Source: Epiperipatus broadwayi (lineage: Eukaryota > Onychophora > Udeonychophora > Euonychophora > Peripatidae). From it: a stretch of 64,000 nucleotides of DNA. A program made the position numbers and the translations under genes. Location: contig JAQFVV010000027.1 in the NCBI GenBank assembly GCA_028023455.1, forward strand, positions 5,701,845 through 5,765,844, given 5' to 3'. Of this stretch, positions 11,230 to 22,949 are shown piece after piece; within the stretch, counting starts at the first letter, position 1; each line of letters starts with the position of its first letter. The notes beneath the pieces were generated by a model. That model worked only from the letters and a program-made list of their open reading frames with translations, was not told where the DNA came from and made no database searches.

Positions 11230-12234
11230 TAAAACTGAAATTGGCAAAATATAGAAGAAAATACAAGTTTCAAAATTTGTTTAAGGAATAAGAAGAAACG
11301 GTGGAATTATTATTAAAAAGAAATGACATTATGAAATGTGTAGAAAAGTTCTATAAAGTGTTTACTAATAAAGAATAATAAAGAGTACTCTACAATTACA
11401 TATTGTCAATATGTGTAATTAAAACTATTCAGAAGTTATCAAGCGTTGGTGGCCTAGCGGTTAGCATAGCTGCCTTCCAAGCAGCTGGCCCGGGTTCGCT
11501 TCCCGGTCAATGCTTTGACATATTAAAAAAAACTAGTCAGAAGTAAAATGTTCCAGAAAGTGATGGAATTATGAATGCTACTTTAAAAGAAGCAGGTGAA
11601 GAAATAGAAAAACCAAACGATAAAGATGTACCAGATGATTGGAAGAGTGACGAATAATATTTAAAAAAGATGACATTTGAAATTATAGATCTTCTAACAT
11701 TGATGTAGGCAATCTTTATTAAGATAATTACAACTTATCTATAGCAAACTTTGGATTTAAAAATAATTTTTAGCATAATGGATCACATTCAAGTACTGAA
11801 AGAAGTTATAGAAATGATTAGTGAATATGAGTTGCCATTATACTTAGGAATTGGTAGATTAATAAAAGGCATTTGATTCCATAAGCATCTCAACAATGAT
11901 TGAAACTTTGGATCATCAAGATATAGATCCAGAGTACTGGCATATTCTGAAGAATATTTATCAAAATAAAACAACAATGAATAGATTATATGATGATACT
12001 AAAATAATGAGAAGAGTGCATGACATGATGATTCAATATTTCCAAAAGTTTTACAGCAATTTTACAAGAAGTACTTTGAAGATTAAAATGGCAAACTTAG
12101 GGAATGAAAAAATAAGATGTAAAAAAAAAAGAAAAAGAATGCTTTTACATAAATGGCTAAAAAGTAATTCCCTTTTGGTTAATTTGTCATTCTTGGAAAA
12201 TATCAGAGATCTTAAGAATCTGGACTTGTTATAA
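11230..12234 (+). pseudogene. LINE reverse-transcriptase relic, split by a SINE
   Basis: Non-LTR retrotransposon coding remnant on the plus strand. Before the SINE, frames suggest the region ahead of the reverse transcriptase. After it come P-E-S-D-G-I-M-N-A-T-L and V-P-D-D-W-K, typical of the GPDGI and PxxWK parts. Then D-H-I-Q-V-L-K-E-V-I and MIETLDHQDIDPEYWHILKN follow, matching the region around the F-x-K-A-F-D motif and the helix after it. Stops and frameshifts break it in several places. The longest frame (11896-12234) is one piece of this relic and runs into the inverted repeat at 12138. Confidence 0.75.
11421..11544 (+). mobile_element. tRNA-Gly-like SINE with target-site duplication
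   Basis: The body (11437-11528) resembles tRNA-Gly(UCC): GCGTTGGTGGCCTAGCGG head, anticodon arm GCTGC-CTTCCAA-GCAGC, and T arm CGGGTTCGCTTCCCG. It is followed by CTTTGACATATT and an A run. It is flanked by AAAACTATTCAGAAGT (11421-11436) and AAAACTAGTCAGAAGT (11529-11544), a 16-bp target-site duplication with one mismatch. The same tail occurs at 48511. It is therefore a SINE insertion, although the tRNA fold is still well preserved. Confidence 0.85.
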
Positions 12235-12458
12235 AACAATTGGAAATTGCAAGAATATTGTCATTTCATAAAAGTATTTGAGATTCAAATAAATCATAAA
12301 AATGAAAAAGGCCTCAAATGCTTTTATGAAATGACAATATTCCTGCAATTTCCAATTGTTTTATAACAAGTCCAGATTCTTAAGATCTCTGATATTTTCC
12401 AAGAATGACAAATTAACCAAAAGGGGATTACTTTTTAGCCATTTATGTAAAAGCATTA
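12138..12458. repeat. 145-bp near-perfect inverted repeat
   Basis: Left arm 12138-12282 and right arm 12313-12458 are reverse complements with few mismatches, separated by 30 bp. The two mirror-image frames starting M-F-Y-N-K-S-R-F-L come from the two arms. The left arm overlaps the end of the LINE relic. Confidence 0.85.
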
Positions 12459-12599
12459 TTTTAAAAAAATCATTTTTTTTACAACTTATTTTTTACTTTT
12501 TAGTTACAAATAAAATATATAATTTCAACTTTAATAAAATACTTTTCTTCATCAGTCTCTTCTTTATTATATATCTTCAATGATTTTGAGTTTTATTTT

Positions 12600-13150
12600 T
12601 GTTTTGATTTTGGAAATGAAAACAGATAATATGAGACGATTCTTCCAATTCTTGCAATCTTCCTTCATTTGAAGGTGATTTGCAGTTGTAAGTATAAAAA
12701 TAAAAAATTGTCGTCAAATGACAGACTGGGTCAACAATCAGGGGATTCTTAACACCCTCCGCCTTCGGCCACCAACTGCTGCCTTGGTTGGTGACTTTAC
12801 AGCCTCCTGGGAATAGGGCTATAATTTGTTTTTGTCTGTCATGATTGTATACATCTATTAGAAAAAAATTTTTCATTCACACACACATTCATTTTGCCTT
12901 ATCAGGCAACTGAGAAGAAAGACCATGGTGTTTCTTGATCTTAAACTCGGAAGTAAAAAGCCAATAAGATCATTACACTGGCTAATGCATGTTGGTGAGC
13001 AGCCCATCCATGTTCGTATACTATATGAATAAACACATAGTAATAACAACTGTAATGACAAGAACATATGAAATGAATATTAGAAATTTGTCTTGCTCGA
13101 TTCCTTTAAGGCCTCCAAGAGGAATCAAAGGGCATCCTTTCAGTTTTCTG
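12600..13150. other. GC-richer unassigned stretch
   Basis: Around 12690-12840 the minus strand reads G-G-C-K-V-T-N-Q-G-S-S-W-W-P-K-A without stops. Around 12890-13130 there is balanced composition and the repeat shared with 2400-2465. This is probably an unnamed transposable element; no family recognised. Confidence 0.35.
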
Positions 13151-13336
13151 CAGCCTATGTAAGTATATATATAAATAGATACATTCATTAAATTAAAATC
13201 TAGTATTTCAAAGATTAGTAAAACTTAAAAAAATAAATAAATAGTAAAATGAGATCAGAAAAGATTAATTCCTGGGTAGAATGAAATAGTAATTAGTTAA
13301 ATCTCTAAAGATAAGTAATTAAATTCCTTCAGTAAA

Positions 13337-13357
13337 TATATATATATATATATACCT
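13337..13357. repeat. TA microsatellite
   Basis: A short run of about ten TA units within an intron. Confidence 0.8.
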
Positions 13358-13544
13358 AAAATAATTAAATGTTTGCAAGTTCCAGATTATCATTAACTAT
13401 TCAAGAATTAAAAATAAGTTAATAGAACTAATTAGAAGTAAAATTCCATGGTCAAGGATGTATCATGAATAAATTAATTAATTATCATCGGAATCGGAAA
13501 TAGGAATCAATCAGAAGAAATTAAACAATTTATAGCAGCCAAGT

Positions 13545-13700
13545 GCAAAAAGAGACTCACTCGTGAGAAGCTTCATGTGTTCAGATGGACATTTAACCTT
13601 GGGGCTGGACATCCCCATACATACCTTAAGCTTCTATTGCAGGGAACTTGCCTCCGAACATGTAAAAAACCTAGGGATCAAACAGGTCGTATAGATCTTT
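13545..13700. other. GC-richer unassigned stretch
   Basis: Contains GGGGCTGGACATCCCC and a short open frame on the plus strand (13577-13762) with no recognisable domain. Possibly an interspersed repeat. Confidence 0.3.
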
Positions 13701-13839
13701 ATTATCATTTTTGTATACCTTCAGGATCATGTATATATTGTAAATTGTATATATTCTATTAATAATGTAATCAATTGTCTAAAGTGATAGTAAATGCTAA
13801 TAATTTAACTTAGTAGTTATAGTTTTTACCAGAGGATAA

Positions 13840-14230
13840 ATTTAGATCTGTGGTCCGGAGTGAAAGTTACACTTCCAGACATAGCAGTTCTTTCAACCAT
13901 GCATTTGATTGTTGAACTCTTTTTACTCCCAACATACACCACTCCATATTTTGTCGAGTGTTCTGAAGTCTCAGTACTGTGTCTTTATTAACTGTCCAAG
14001 TCTCAGATACGTAAGTAGGAAATGGTAAATACATCTATTAAGGCATATTTCCTTTTAATATTAAGTTATTTTTACTGAAAACACTTCATTTAAGTTTCAT
14101 TCTATGATTAATTTCATGTATTATGTTTTCATCTGTTGTAATAATCAAGCAAGATTTTTGCAGCCGTTAACTTCTAATTCACCATTATCATATTTTAATT
14201 TCCTTAAAAAATCTGAAGAACATTACTTAA
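13840..14230 (-). pseudogene. LINE relic, C-terminal reverse-transcriptase region
   Basis: On the minus strand it reads D-T-V-L-R-L-Q-N-T-R-Q-N-M-E-W-C-M-L-G-V. This resembles the segment after the reverse-transcriptase domain in LINEs, where A-M-E-R-S-M-L-G-I is common. Stops and decay elsewhere. Confidence 0.6.
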
Positions 14231-14699
14231 AACTTTTTAATATTTAAACTCTTGGAACATTTTCTAAAGTTATACTGCTATATTTGCAAAAACAATCATA
14301 TATATCTACAAAATCTAGATGACTTAAATAATGTACATGTATTTTTATTCCCTTATCTTTCTATTCCAATCAACAAAAAACTTTTCGCAGGAGATATATA
14401 TATATATATATGCATGTGTGAGACTGCCATAGACACTACATTTGTGTAAATGTTCGTACATACCATATACTGTATAAATTAAAGCATTAATAAAATTTCT
14501 AGTGATCTCATTGTGAAATATAATACCTAACTTCCGAAAACTATGACAAAGTAAATGTCACAGTATCAGTTTCAGGAAAACTGTCTTCATCAGCTGTGAT
14601 AAGTCTCAAACATCCTAACAAGCTATAAGCAGCTTAAAACTTATTAGATGTATAGCTGATTTTTGTCTGCTTTATTTTAAAGTATAAAATATGTAACTC

Positions 14700-14815
14700 C
14701 TGCAGAGTTTAGTGTGGCATTAGTCTGATAGGCTAAAGAGCTAACGGTCACTGGAATATCAATTTTGTGTCACTGGTGTGGAAGCATCAAATTTTCCAAG
14801 TGACTAACCTCTCAT
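14700..14815 (+). repeat. Possible tRNA-derived SINE
   Basis: The block CCTGCAGAGTTTAGTGTGGC followed by AAAGAGCTAACGGTCACTGG resembles 39078-39180 and, inverted, 49700-49800. The tRNA-like promoter boxes are weak. Confidence 0.4.
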
Positions 14816-14819
14816 TATC

Positions 14820-15400
14820 ATTAAAGACTTAATACAATAATATAAAATGTTGCTTATGATCAATAAGGACGCACATAACATCTCTGGCATAAAAATTTCA
14901 GTAACACTCAATAAACACCCTTTAAAATTCAAGTATCAAATTGATTGTATCTTTGAACAAATCCTATGACTGTTTAATGAAATAATTCATGATAAAAAAG
15001 TTCAATATGTTAAGAAATATTTTAAGATCAATAAAATGGTTAAATCATTCAACAATTACTTGTTTAGGAAGTCATGTCGTGTCTGAATATTATGTGTTAG
15101 GATGAGCTTCAAACACAAAATCTTGAATTTTGGAGTCCATCAGAGCAATGTATTAGCTGAAATCAATTATGAATTTGTAAATCTTCCGAATTATCATAAT
15201 AATGGTATTTACATCACTTCTGAATAAAGATTCTTATCAACTGAATCTGGAATCACTTTAGGAATAAATTTTTAAACAGTTGTTTAAAACATCGTAGAGA
15301 TCGCGATGTGACTTTCCAAACCTAATAATAAAATAATTAGCTGAAAGACAAATTACAAACTTCAAAATTATTGTCTAGAAACAGCTCCATCCTACAATAA
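14820..15400. other. AT-rich intron sequence
   Basis: Nothing recognised. Confidence 0.5.
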
Positions 15401-15770
15401 CAAAAACCTCAAGCATATATCAATGTAAATAACTCTAGCAACAACCTCCCTCCCCCCAATCAAATCTTTAAGCCTACTTCACGAAGATGTCTATCAACTG
15501 TCCAAAAAACCACTGTCAGACAAAATGGAAACAAAAGTTGGAGCATATCACAAGCTTATCATCAGATGTTATATCACACGCATCAGATTTCATAACCACC
15601 AGTAATAGACTTTCCTATATACTTTCATGTATGTGTAAACTTCCATGGACGACCAACTATTTTTCAAACAGTCAACAAATCTTTTCAATTACATTTAACT
15701 AAGTCAAATGCCTTGTCCAAATTGATAAAACAATAAGCTCATCTCCCTTCCTCCCTACATTAGTGTTTTC
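15400..15770 (-). pseudogene. LINE reverse-transcriptase fragment
   Basis: The minus strand shows a decayed segment with features of the reverse-transcriptase palm (an F-x-Q-F-G-Q-G-I/D-L region) and a downstream Y-M-K-V-Y-R-K-V-Y. Stops are frequent. The plus-strand frame at 15487-15702 is its shadow. Confidence 0.45.
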
Positions 15771-16189
15771 GCTTATATGTGTGTCAAAAAAAAAAAAGAT
15801 TACAAATTACTAAAGACATTTACATTTTTTAGTTTATAGAGATATGTAGTAAAGAATTCTTTAAAAACAATTACAGCAAAACAAATAAAAACTGAGAAGT
15901 CTGCAAAATCAATATTTTTTAGTGATCTTTAGTTCTGGACTGTAATTACTATCCAATGAATTACAAGAACTAAATTTCCAGATTTTGCAAAGAAAAATCT
16001 AAGTGACTTGAACAACATAATTCTATAAAGATAAACAAAACATGCTCATTCATATCATTTGCCTTGAGACTGAGTGAGCCTCCGGATTCATTAAAAAAAT
16101 TCCAACTTAGATAAACATTTAGTAAAATAATAAATTAAATTTTAAACGATTGCATATTCAGACTGATAAATGCTAAAAACAAGCATCTC

Positions 16190-16350
16190 TATAAGGCGTC
16201 ATGTGATAGTACACTGTGTGTTCCAATGGAAAGATGACTAATTCCCTCTACAAGCTGCGGGCAGTGCCATCTCTACATCAATACATGCTTGTAGCAACAT
16301 AGTTTAGCTATTCACCACAAAAATTTTAAGGTGCAAATATGTCTGAATTT
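16190..16350. repeat. Unnamed interspersed repeat (copy 2)
   Basis: Shares CACCACAAAAATTTTAAGG and several upstream blocks with 9100-9230. Confidence 0.55.
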
Positions 16351-16359
16351 TGAGTTATC

Positions 16360-17337
16360 ACATGAAGTGTGACATAGCGTTTTGTTACTTCCTCCATGAA
16401 TCATCTTCAATCACCATTAAATCTTCCAAAACATTCTTAAGACTCATGGCTTCACTGCCATATACAGGATAAAAGAATGAATAGTTGTACTCAAATTAAA
16501 ACTAAATTTAATATTAGGATATTATTCCATCATGGAATAAGATATAAAATCCACTATCACATATCGCAACTTGTAATTTTCTTAATTTTTTGATGATACT
16601 TTCTGCATTTCCTCTTTACCATAGTCTGCAGCAGTCACAGAAATTTTGAACAAGACAGAAAGGTTAATTATGGATCACTAAGATTAGCTGCAGTCCATGG
16701 ATCTTCAGCTCAAGCGTTTGCCACTCATACTGTTGCACCCAACCATGCAGGAACTTTTAAAAGAACCCAGAGAATAAAATAAGACAAAAATAATAACTAA
16801 TAATAGAATGAGAATTGACTTGATATATAAAAAAGGTAGGAAGTATAACAAACAGTGAGAGCAGGAAAGACAAAATATATGATGATAATGAATCCACAAT
16901 GTCTCTTGTAATGAGGTTCCACCTTACATTCATCTATGTTTGTTTCCTCTTTCAACTGTTTTTCTAATTTGAATTCTTTGGTTGAGTCATCAGTAAAAGT
17001 AAAGTTTTATCTTCCTTTTCTAAACCACTAATGATTTGATATAATTCATTCGTCTAAAGTTCTTCCTTCATCGTTATACATATTCTCAACCCTTTCTATT
17101 TAGTTAATCCCCTCTACACACTAAATATTTTTTCTAAAGAATATTTCCATTTTTTTAGAAAATGAATATTTTCTTAGCACTATCTTATCTAATATTTTTG
17201 GAACTGATTTCTTCTGTTTAACAGAATAAAGATTCTGTTAGGCATCTTCCCATTCAGGCTCTAGTGATAACAAAATTCCTCTGCCTATTTTTGATCGTAC
17301 TGCTAAATTATAAAGATCAATAAGTAAAATGAAATAC
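16360..17337. other. Intron sequence without recognised features
   Basis: AT-rich, pyrimidine-biased in 16900-17270. The frame at 16705-16899 has no recognisable domain. Confidence 0.45.
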
Positions 17338-17548
17338 CTGTTAAATGATCTGTATCAATGCTGTGATAACTCTTTTCATCTGATGGCATCACATGGGTTA
17401 GAGGCCTTGTGTCACTATTTTTACGACAATCATCATCTTCAATAACACAAGTGTATTCCGAATAGCGTCGTTCAAACCTCTGTTGGATTATGAGTGCACA
17501 TACAGTAGTACAGAAAGACACTATGAGGACAAAAGCAGACACAAGCAT
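17338..17548 (-). CDS. GPR155: GPR155 exon: helix and start of the effector-domain loop
   Basis: Encodes residues 504-573 plus one base. Helix MLVSAFVLIVSFCTTVCALI is followed by a basic segment Q-Q-R-F-E-R-R-Y-S-E-Y and then a polar, acidic stretch (C-V-I-E-D-D-D-C-R-K). This is where vertebrate LYCHOS carries its GATOR1-binding effector domain, between its last helices. The loop sequence itself is poorly conserved. Acceptor TTTTTTTCAG/ATG, donor ACAG/GTATTT. The ATG at the exon start is an internal methionine. Confidence 0.92.
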
Positions 17549-17888
17549 CTGAAAAAAACAGTAATACAAATAGATCATATGTACGGCTAAATGAATTTAA
17601 TCAAATAAAACAATTATTCAAATTTTCATATTATCTGATCAATTACACTAACTAATTTTAAAAAACTATATTTTGTTTTAGATTAAAAGATAGTTTCCAA
17701 AAATTGACATTTAAAAATTATTATCAATATCATAAAAAAGATGGACCATTTAAAAGTAGATCAAGACACAAATGAGTTCATTGATCGAGAGACAGCCAAA
17801 CTAAACCTGGAATACCCTGACCCACAACAACATTCATTGCCTGCCTAACATGTTTCCTCATACATTTCCAAGAGTGATGTCGTCATCC

Positions 17889-17935
17889 TACTCTAGAGCC
17901 ATCTATAGTAAACTTGAGTAATTAGTGGAGACAGG
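17889..17935 (+). repeat. MITE family F3 copy
   Basis: Contains ACTCTAGAGCCATCTATAGT followed by AAACTTGAGTAATTAG. Other copies: 19026-19066, 22229-22265 (inverted), 24083-24557 (split), 47183-47220 and 49531-49563 (inverted). Confidence 0.7.
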
Positions 17936-17949
17936 GGGTATCATTCTAT

Positions 17950-20800
17950 AATATTCCAGAATTGTTTCCGGCTTTTGTTTCCATGAGTGTTATGTCCTGA
18001 GAGTCTCTAAAAACAGTCAGGGAGCTAAATAAATAAACAATATACTTAAATGTATATATAATAAGATTTATGTAATAACAATAATAATGAGGTTAAAACA
18101 ACATACAAGGGTATTATATTAGTCCATTAATATTCATACACTAATTATTTGTGAAAATAGTCTTTGTTCATATCAGGAATGTTTTCAAATCAAATGTCTT
18201 GAAAAACAAATAAGCATCTATAATTTCCATATAGAATAAACTATTAGGGTTCACGATATCAGTGCTTACATTGGCATACACAATTTATATGTTTCTATTA
18301 ATCATCCCTGCTACCAACTTCTTTCATGCAGTTCGATTAAGCTTCTGGTAATTAACCTTCGCTGGTAATAATCATTTCTATTCATGAACAAGTATTGCTT
18401 CTAACTTGAAGCTATTCCATTTTAGACTTAATCACTGCTAGTCAGTTTACTAATCTAGTGAACCACACTTTATTGCTGGTCTGTTGTCACTTCAACTTTA
18501 ATCCAGTCTAACCATTTTAGCTGCTTCCTTCCTCCTTTTCATTTAAAATGGGGATGGGATCTTATATATATACAATTTTTGTATGCAATTAGCTTTATTT
18601 GCACACAAATTCTATTCTAATGAAATGTATAATGGGAGAGTAATTTTCTCCAAAAAAAGAAATATTAAAGTGAAGAAATCTATGCGTATTTACAAAAATA
18701 AATAGTCTTTTATTTACCGATAGACATTTCAGTGTAAAAGCTCATTTTCAAAGAACTGATCCACTTGCAGCAGCCATCTTTTATTTCTTTATACTATTCT
18801 AACTAATAACCTAAATCTAAAAAAAATCCTCAAATTTTAAACTCCATTTCATTTATTTGTATACTCACATAGATACGACACTACATCAGTTTCTAAATAT
18901 TTTAGACACCTCATGTTTTATAACAACTGTAAATCACTTTTAGACTGTGGCCATCAAGACTAATATCACCAAAAAAATTGCATGACTTACCCATATGCTT
19001 TTAAGAGCAATTATCTTTATCTTACACTAGAGCCATCTATAGTAAATTTGAGTAATCATTGGAGACCAAATGGTATAATGCTATTAAAATTTCTATCTTT
19101 ACAGTGGTTTTTGCCTTCTTTAGTGAAGGCTGGGAATTAAAGCTGGAACAAATGTATCTGACAGCCACTCATTACTATTTTATTCTATTCAATATAATAA
19201 CCTGATATTTAGAAAAATAATACAATGTAATTATTTAACATGAAACTCTTTTAATTCAATCAACGGGAAAGAGTCTTGTGTCCCTATGTCAAAAAAAATG
19301 AAACATCTCATTTATAATTTACATTTCTCGCTGCAAAAATTTGCATATTTTATAAACTATATATTCATCCTGCTCCCAGCACAGTTAATTAATTAATTTT
19401 GCACTATGATTCTGGTGAAAATTCATTGAAAGTTAACTCAGTGCAATTAATTAAATAAAAATATATCTATACAGTTATATATATTAAAAATAATTCAATC
19501 AAAAATTATACGGTTATAACTTTCATAATGGCTTGGCTCAGCTCAGCTCAAGTTTTTCAGAGTAAAAATAATTCTGATTAAAATTAGGTGACTAAAATAT
19601 ATGGTAACAGTAACCAGAATAGGGAAACGCATCTGACTATGGTTGGACCTAGGGTCTTCAGGTAGGATGCTGCGAATGACACGATGAAGTAATTAATCAG
19701 TGATAATATCCATCACCAATGGGCTAGTTCTAAGTTTACTCATTAAATATAGATATAATTTAGGCCAGTTCATCCATACCTCACCCCTCCTTTGGATTCC
19801 ATTATGCCTCAGTATTCAAAACCCAGAAATGTTGCCTTCGGCTCTCTTCAGAGGTGAATTTACTTTGTGTAGCAACTATCGCACCTTTATAAAGGTCTCT
19901 ATTGATTTAAGATACATCCAACCCTATCGTGGTATTATATATTATAATAATGTGTGGGTGTCTGTGTATATATATGCAGTCAATTAAATTGAAAGCCAAG
20001 ACCAATTTGATTTAAAACACATTAACAAATTTTATTCAAAACAGATAAAAAAATCCAAACTCTATTAACACAGTAAAAGATGTAATCATATGTGTCTAAT
20101 ATGTATTTCTATCATATCAGTGATTAAAATTATCTATTACTCCAACCCTTACCCATGGTAAATATGCATCAATAGACAGTCATTATTTACAAAACAAATA
20201 AGATCGGCAAAAATAAAGAAATTATTAGTTCACTGTCTTAGTGATCGTGAAGCAGACTAACTATTTACAAGATTATTTCACTGTATTTACAATAGTTCCC
20301 TTATCCAATTTCAGCTGTAGAGGTTCCATCTTCTTTGCCTCCCCCCCTCCCCAAACTATGTACAAGTTTCCTAACGATAGAAAAAAACCCTCACACTGAA
20401 TAAACTAAGTATAACGATTATTAGTTAAACATAAACAAATAACACAAACTTTATCCTGTACTAGTGCATGTAATTAATATGGAAGAATAACAAAAATTCT
20501 TGCCTCATCCCATATTATGTGATGATGATGATCAGATATCACATCACTACTTGAGCCGAATAAACCTAAATTTTATTTACAAAAAAAAATATTTTCTATA
20601 AACCTTTCCCCCCACAATTTTATTTTTTTTAATGGACTGTTCTGCAAACATGCTGAAACTTCCAAGTGTTAAGAGAAAATGAAGATAGAATTTTACAAAC
20701 GTATAAAGCAAAAAAATAAATAAATAAATAACATAATAATTTTGATTTTGTTCAAACCTTCCTGATTAAAGCCTATGATTTTAACATTAATGTCTCTCAT
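17950..20800. other. AT-rich intron sequence with one F3 copy
   Basis: Contains the F3 copy 19026-19066. Otherwise nothing recognised; the frame at 19700-19987 has no domain. Confidence 0.5.
19026..19066 (+). repeat. MITE family F3 copy
   Basis: ACTAGAGCCATCTATAGTAA then TTTGAGTAATCATTGG, nearly identical to 17889-17935. Confidence 0.7.
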
Positions 20801-20878
20801 GGACACAGTCTATTTATCTCCTCATCAGTCCGCTCTAATAAATCTTCCATCACTCACTCAGATTCTCCGGCAACATAC

Positions 20879-20968
20879 TTGAATGATGTTGTTCCCATTT
20901 CGGATGTTACTTTCTTCCTGGATGCACTCAGACACTTCAGATGAGTTGTTTGGTGTTTTTCTAGGCAT
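20879..20968 (-). other. Possible orphan first coding exon
   Basis: On the minus strand an ATG at 20968 opens 30 codons (M-P-R-K-T-P-N-N-S-S-E-V-S-E-C ...). They end exactly at a good donor, CAA/GTATGT. The surrounding 150 bp is richer in GC than its neighbours. No second exon or domain was recognised, and it lies in a GPR155 intron. It may be the start of a decayed transposase or ORF1. Confidence 0.25.
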
Positions 20969-21049
20969 TATTTAATAAGTGAATTAAATCATCATGCTTT
21001 ATGGCAATTAAGGCAGCACCCCGGTCCTACAGCACGTTTATCTAGCCAG

Positions 21050-22200
21050 TATACATTGTTTAATAATTTATAAAAGATTTAATTTTCTTCAGCTTATTAT
21101 TTAGTGTTTAGTAAATTTATGCAAAAAAAAATTTTACTCCATCGTTTATATGTATGTGCTTGCGATATAATATTACCTTTTCTTCTTGTTCGATTGATAG
21201 CGTATTATTTTGTCTTTGATTACCAATGTAAAATTATTTTAATTCTTTTGTTATGCTGCTAAAATTCATCAACTTTTGCAGTTTTAAATGTTGACTATGA
21301 TTTCTTTCAACTTTTAGCGCTATAAAATTTTATACAAATGAAATGGTATTTTCGAAAACGTCCATTTTTCCCTTTATTATAATATTTGATTTTACGATAT
21401 TTACAGTCTGCAGTTATTATATCCTTCGATAAAATATGAAAGAGAACGGAAATGAACTGGGTTTGTTTTTATACTGGACCTCATTTCCATAGTTTAGTGT
21501 ACTCGCATTTTTTAATTTCCTTTTCCATCGCTGTATGTGCCTATAGTTGCGCAAATTAATGGTTGTTATTGAAATTACATAATAAGATTATGTAGTAAAA
21601 TTATGAAATAAAATTCTATGCTCATTTTCTAACACTTGGTTGCTTAGGTATTGACTTGACATCAGGTCATCACCATATCTACATGGTCTTACATCGTAAC
21701 GTTTACAGATTGACAAACGAGTCATTATTGGTATAGGTATATATATGAAAGGTTTCTATGATTAGGCTTTTATTTTACATTGAAATAAAGCATTTATTTC
21801 ATTTTAGCATTATCTTGGTTTGGTACCTATTAAAATAAATTTCGAGAGTGTATATGCCTATATGTCTGTTTGCATAAAAAGAAATGACAATGCGTACTTA
21901 ACCTTTATGTTTTTCATGGGTTTAGTTTGATATGTGAATACATAAGGGTTGGTTTAAATTGGATTGTAAGCTACCCTTATAATATATATATAGAAACTAC
22001 TAATAGATCTATACAAATTATGCGAGTGAATTAATTATGTTGAGTTCAAAACCTTAGACTTTTTTTTTAAATTTAAGTCTATTTGCCTGAATAATTTAAT
22101 GGAGTAAAAATTGGATGCAAGATACATAAGTTCATTAGTTCTAGTTTTGATCTCAATCTCACTAATTAAGGACAAAGCCAAACAGGTTTGAGGATGAGGA
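21050..22200. other. AT-rich intron sequence
   Basis: Nothing recognised. Confidence 0.5.
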
Positions 22201-22228
22201 TACTGTAGCATTATACTATCTGGTGTTC

Positions 22229-22265
22229 TTTAATTATTCAAGCTTATACTAGATGGCTCTGGATT
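22229..22265 (-). repeat. MITE family F3 copy, inverted
   Basis: TTAATTATTCAAGCTTATAC followed by TAGATGGCTCTGGATT is the inverse of the F3 consensus. Confidence 0.65.
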
Positions 22266-22949
22266 AAAATGAAGGGAACTGGTTTTGTTAGCAAGACCTA
22301 GTTAAAATTTCTCCTACCAGTTAAAAATAATCCAGGCCCCCTGTAGGGCAAAATTCCAGAAGTTCTTCACAGAATACCTGTAGGGCAAAGCCTCTCCTCC
22401 TACAAAACTCCTCGCAAAGGAATAGCCTAGAATAATGCAATACTCCTTAGGAGTATCAGGTTGTGAGATTTTGAGAATTCTCCCCGCTGTTTTATTTGGT
22501 AACTAAAAATAAGTAGATACCTATTTACCAACAACAATGCAGCATTAGGGTTTCAAATGCAAAAAAACAATTTTAAAAATCTTCAAATTACACGTAAAAA
22601 ATTTTTTTCATCACCCAAGCAAAAAAAGGGCTTTCAATTTTCAACATTGTTGAAGACTAATCAAGAAGATCAATCTAAAAAATTGGATGTGTAAAGTCTT
22701 TTGATTAACTAAATCTATGAATATTGCAACAAAAATTTTTTTTTACATTAATTGCTGTTAAATAAGATTTTTTATTGTTTAATAATAGACTCAGTAACAA
22801 ACAGAAAGTCTAATATTATTCAATTAAGTGCATTTTGGAACCTACATACTTAAATGTACAATTTTGTATTTCCGTTTTTATTACGATTGCCTTTAACAAG
22901 GAAGGTTGGCACTGATAATGCATTAAGGTTATATTTAATATTTTCTCCA

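Noticed and set aside
11437-11510. Functional tRNA-Gly(UCC) gene
   Set aside because: Flanked by a 16-bp target duplication, followed by the same non-tRNA tail as another SINE, with the usual T-loop A replaced by C and a wobble-rich acceptor stem. A SINE insertion explains it better.
12051-12583. Two mirror-image proteins starting M-F-Y-N-K-S-R-F-L
   Set aside because: They are the two arms of an inverted repeat read on opposite strands.
17303-17578. Independent single-exon membrane protein
   Set aside because: It is a GPR155 exon; both ends have splice sites in the phase required by neighbouring exons.
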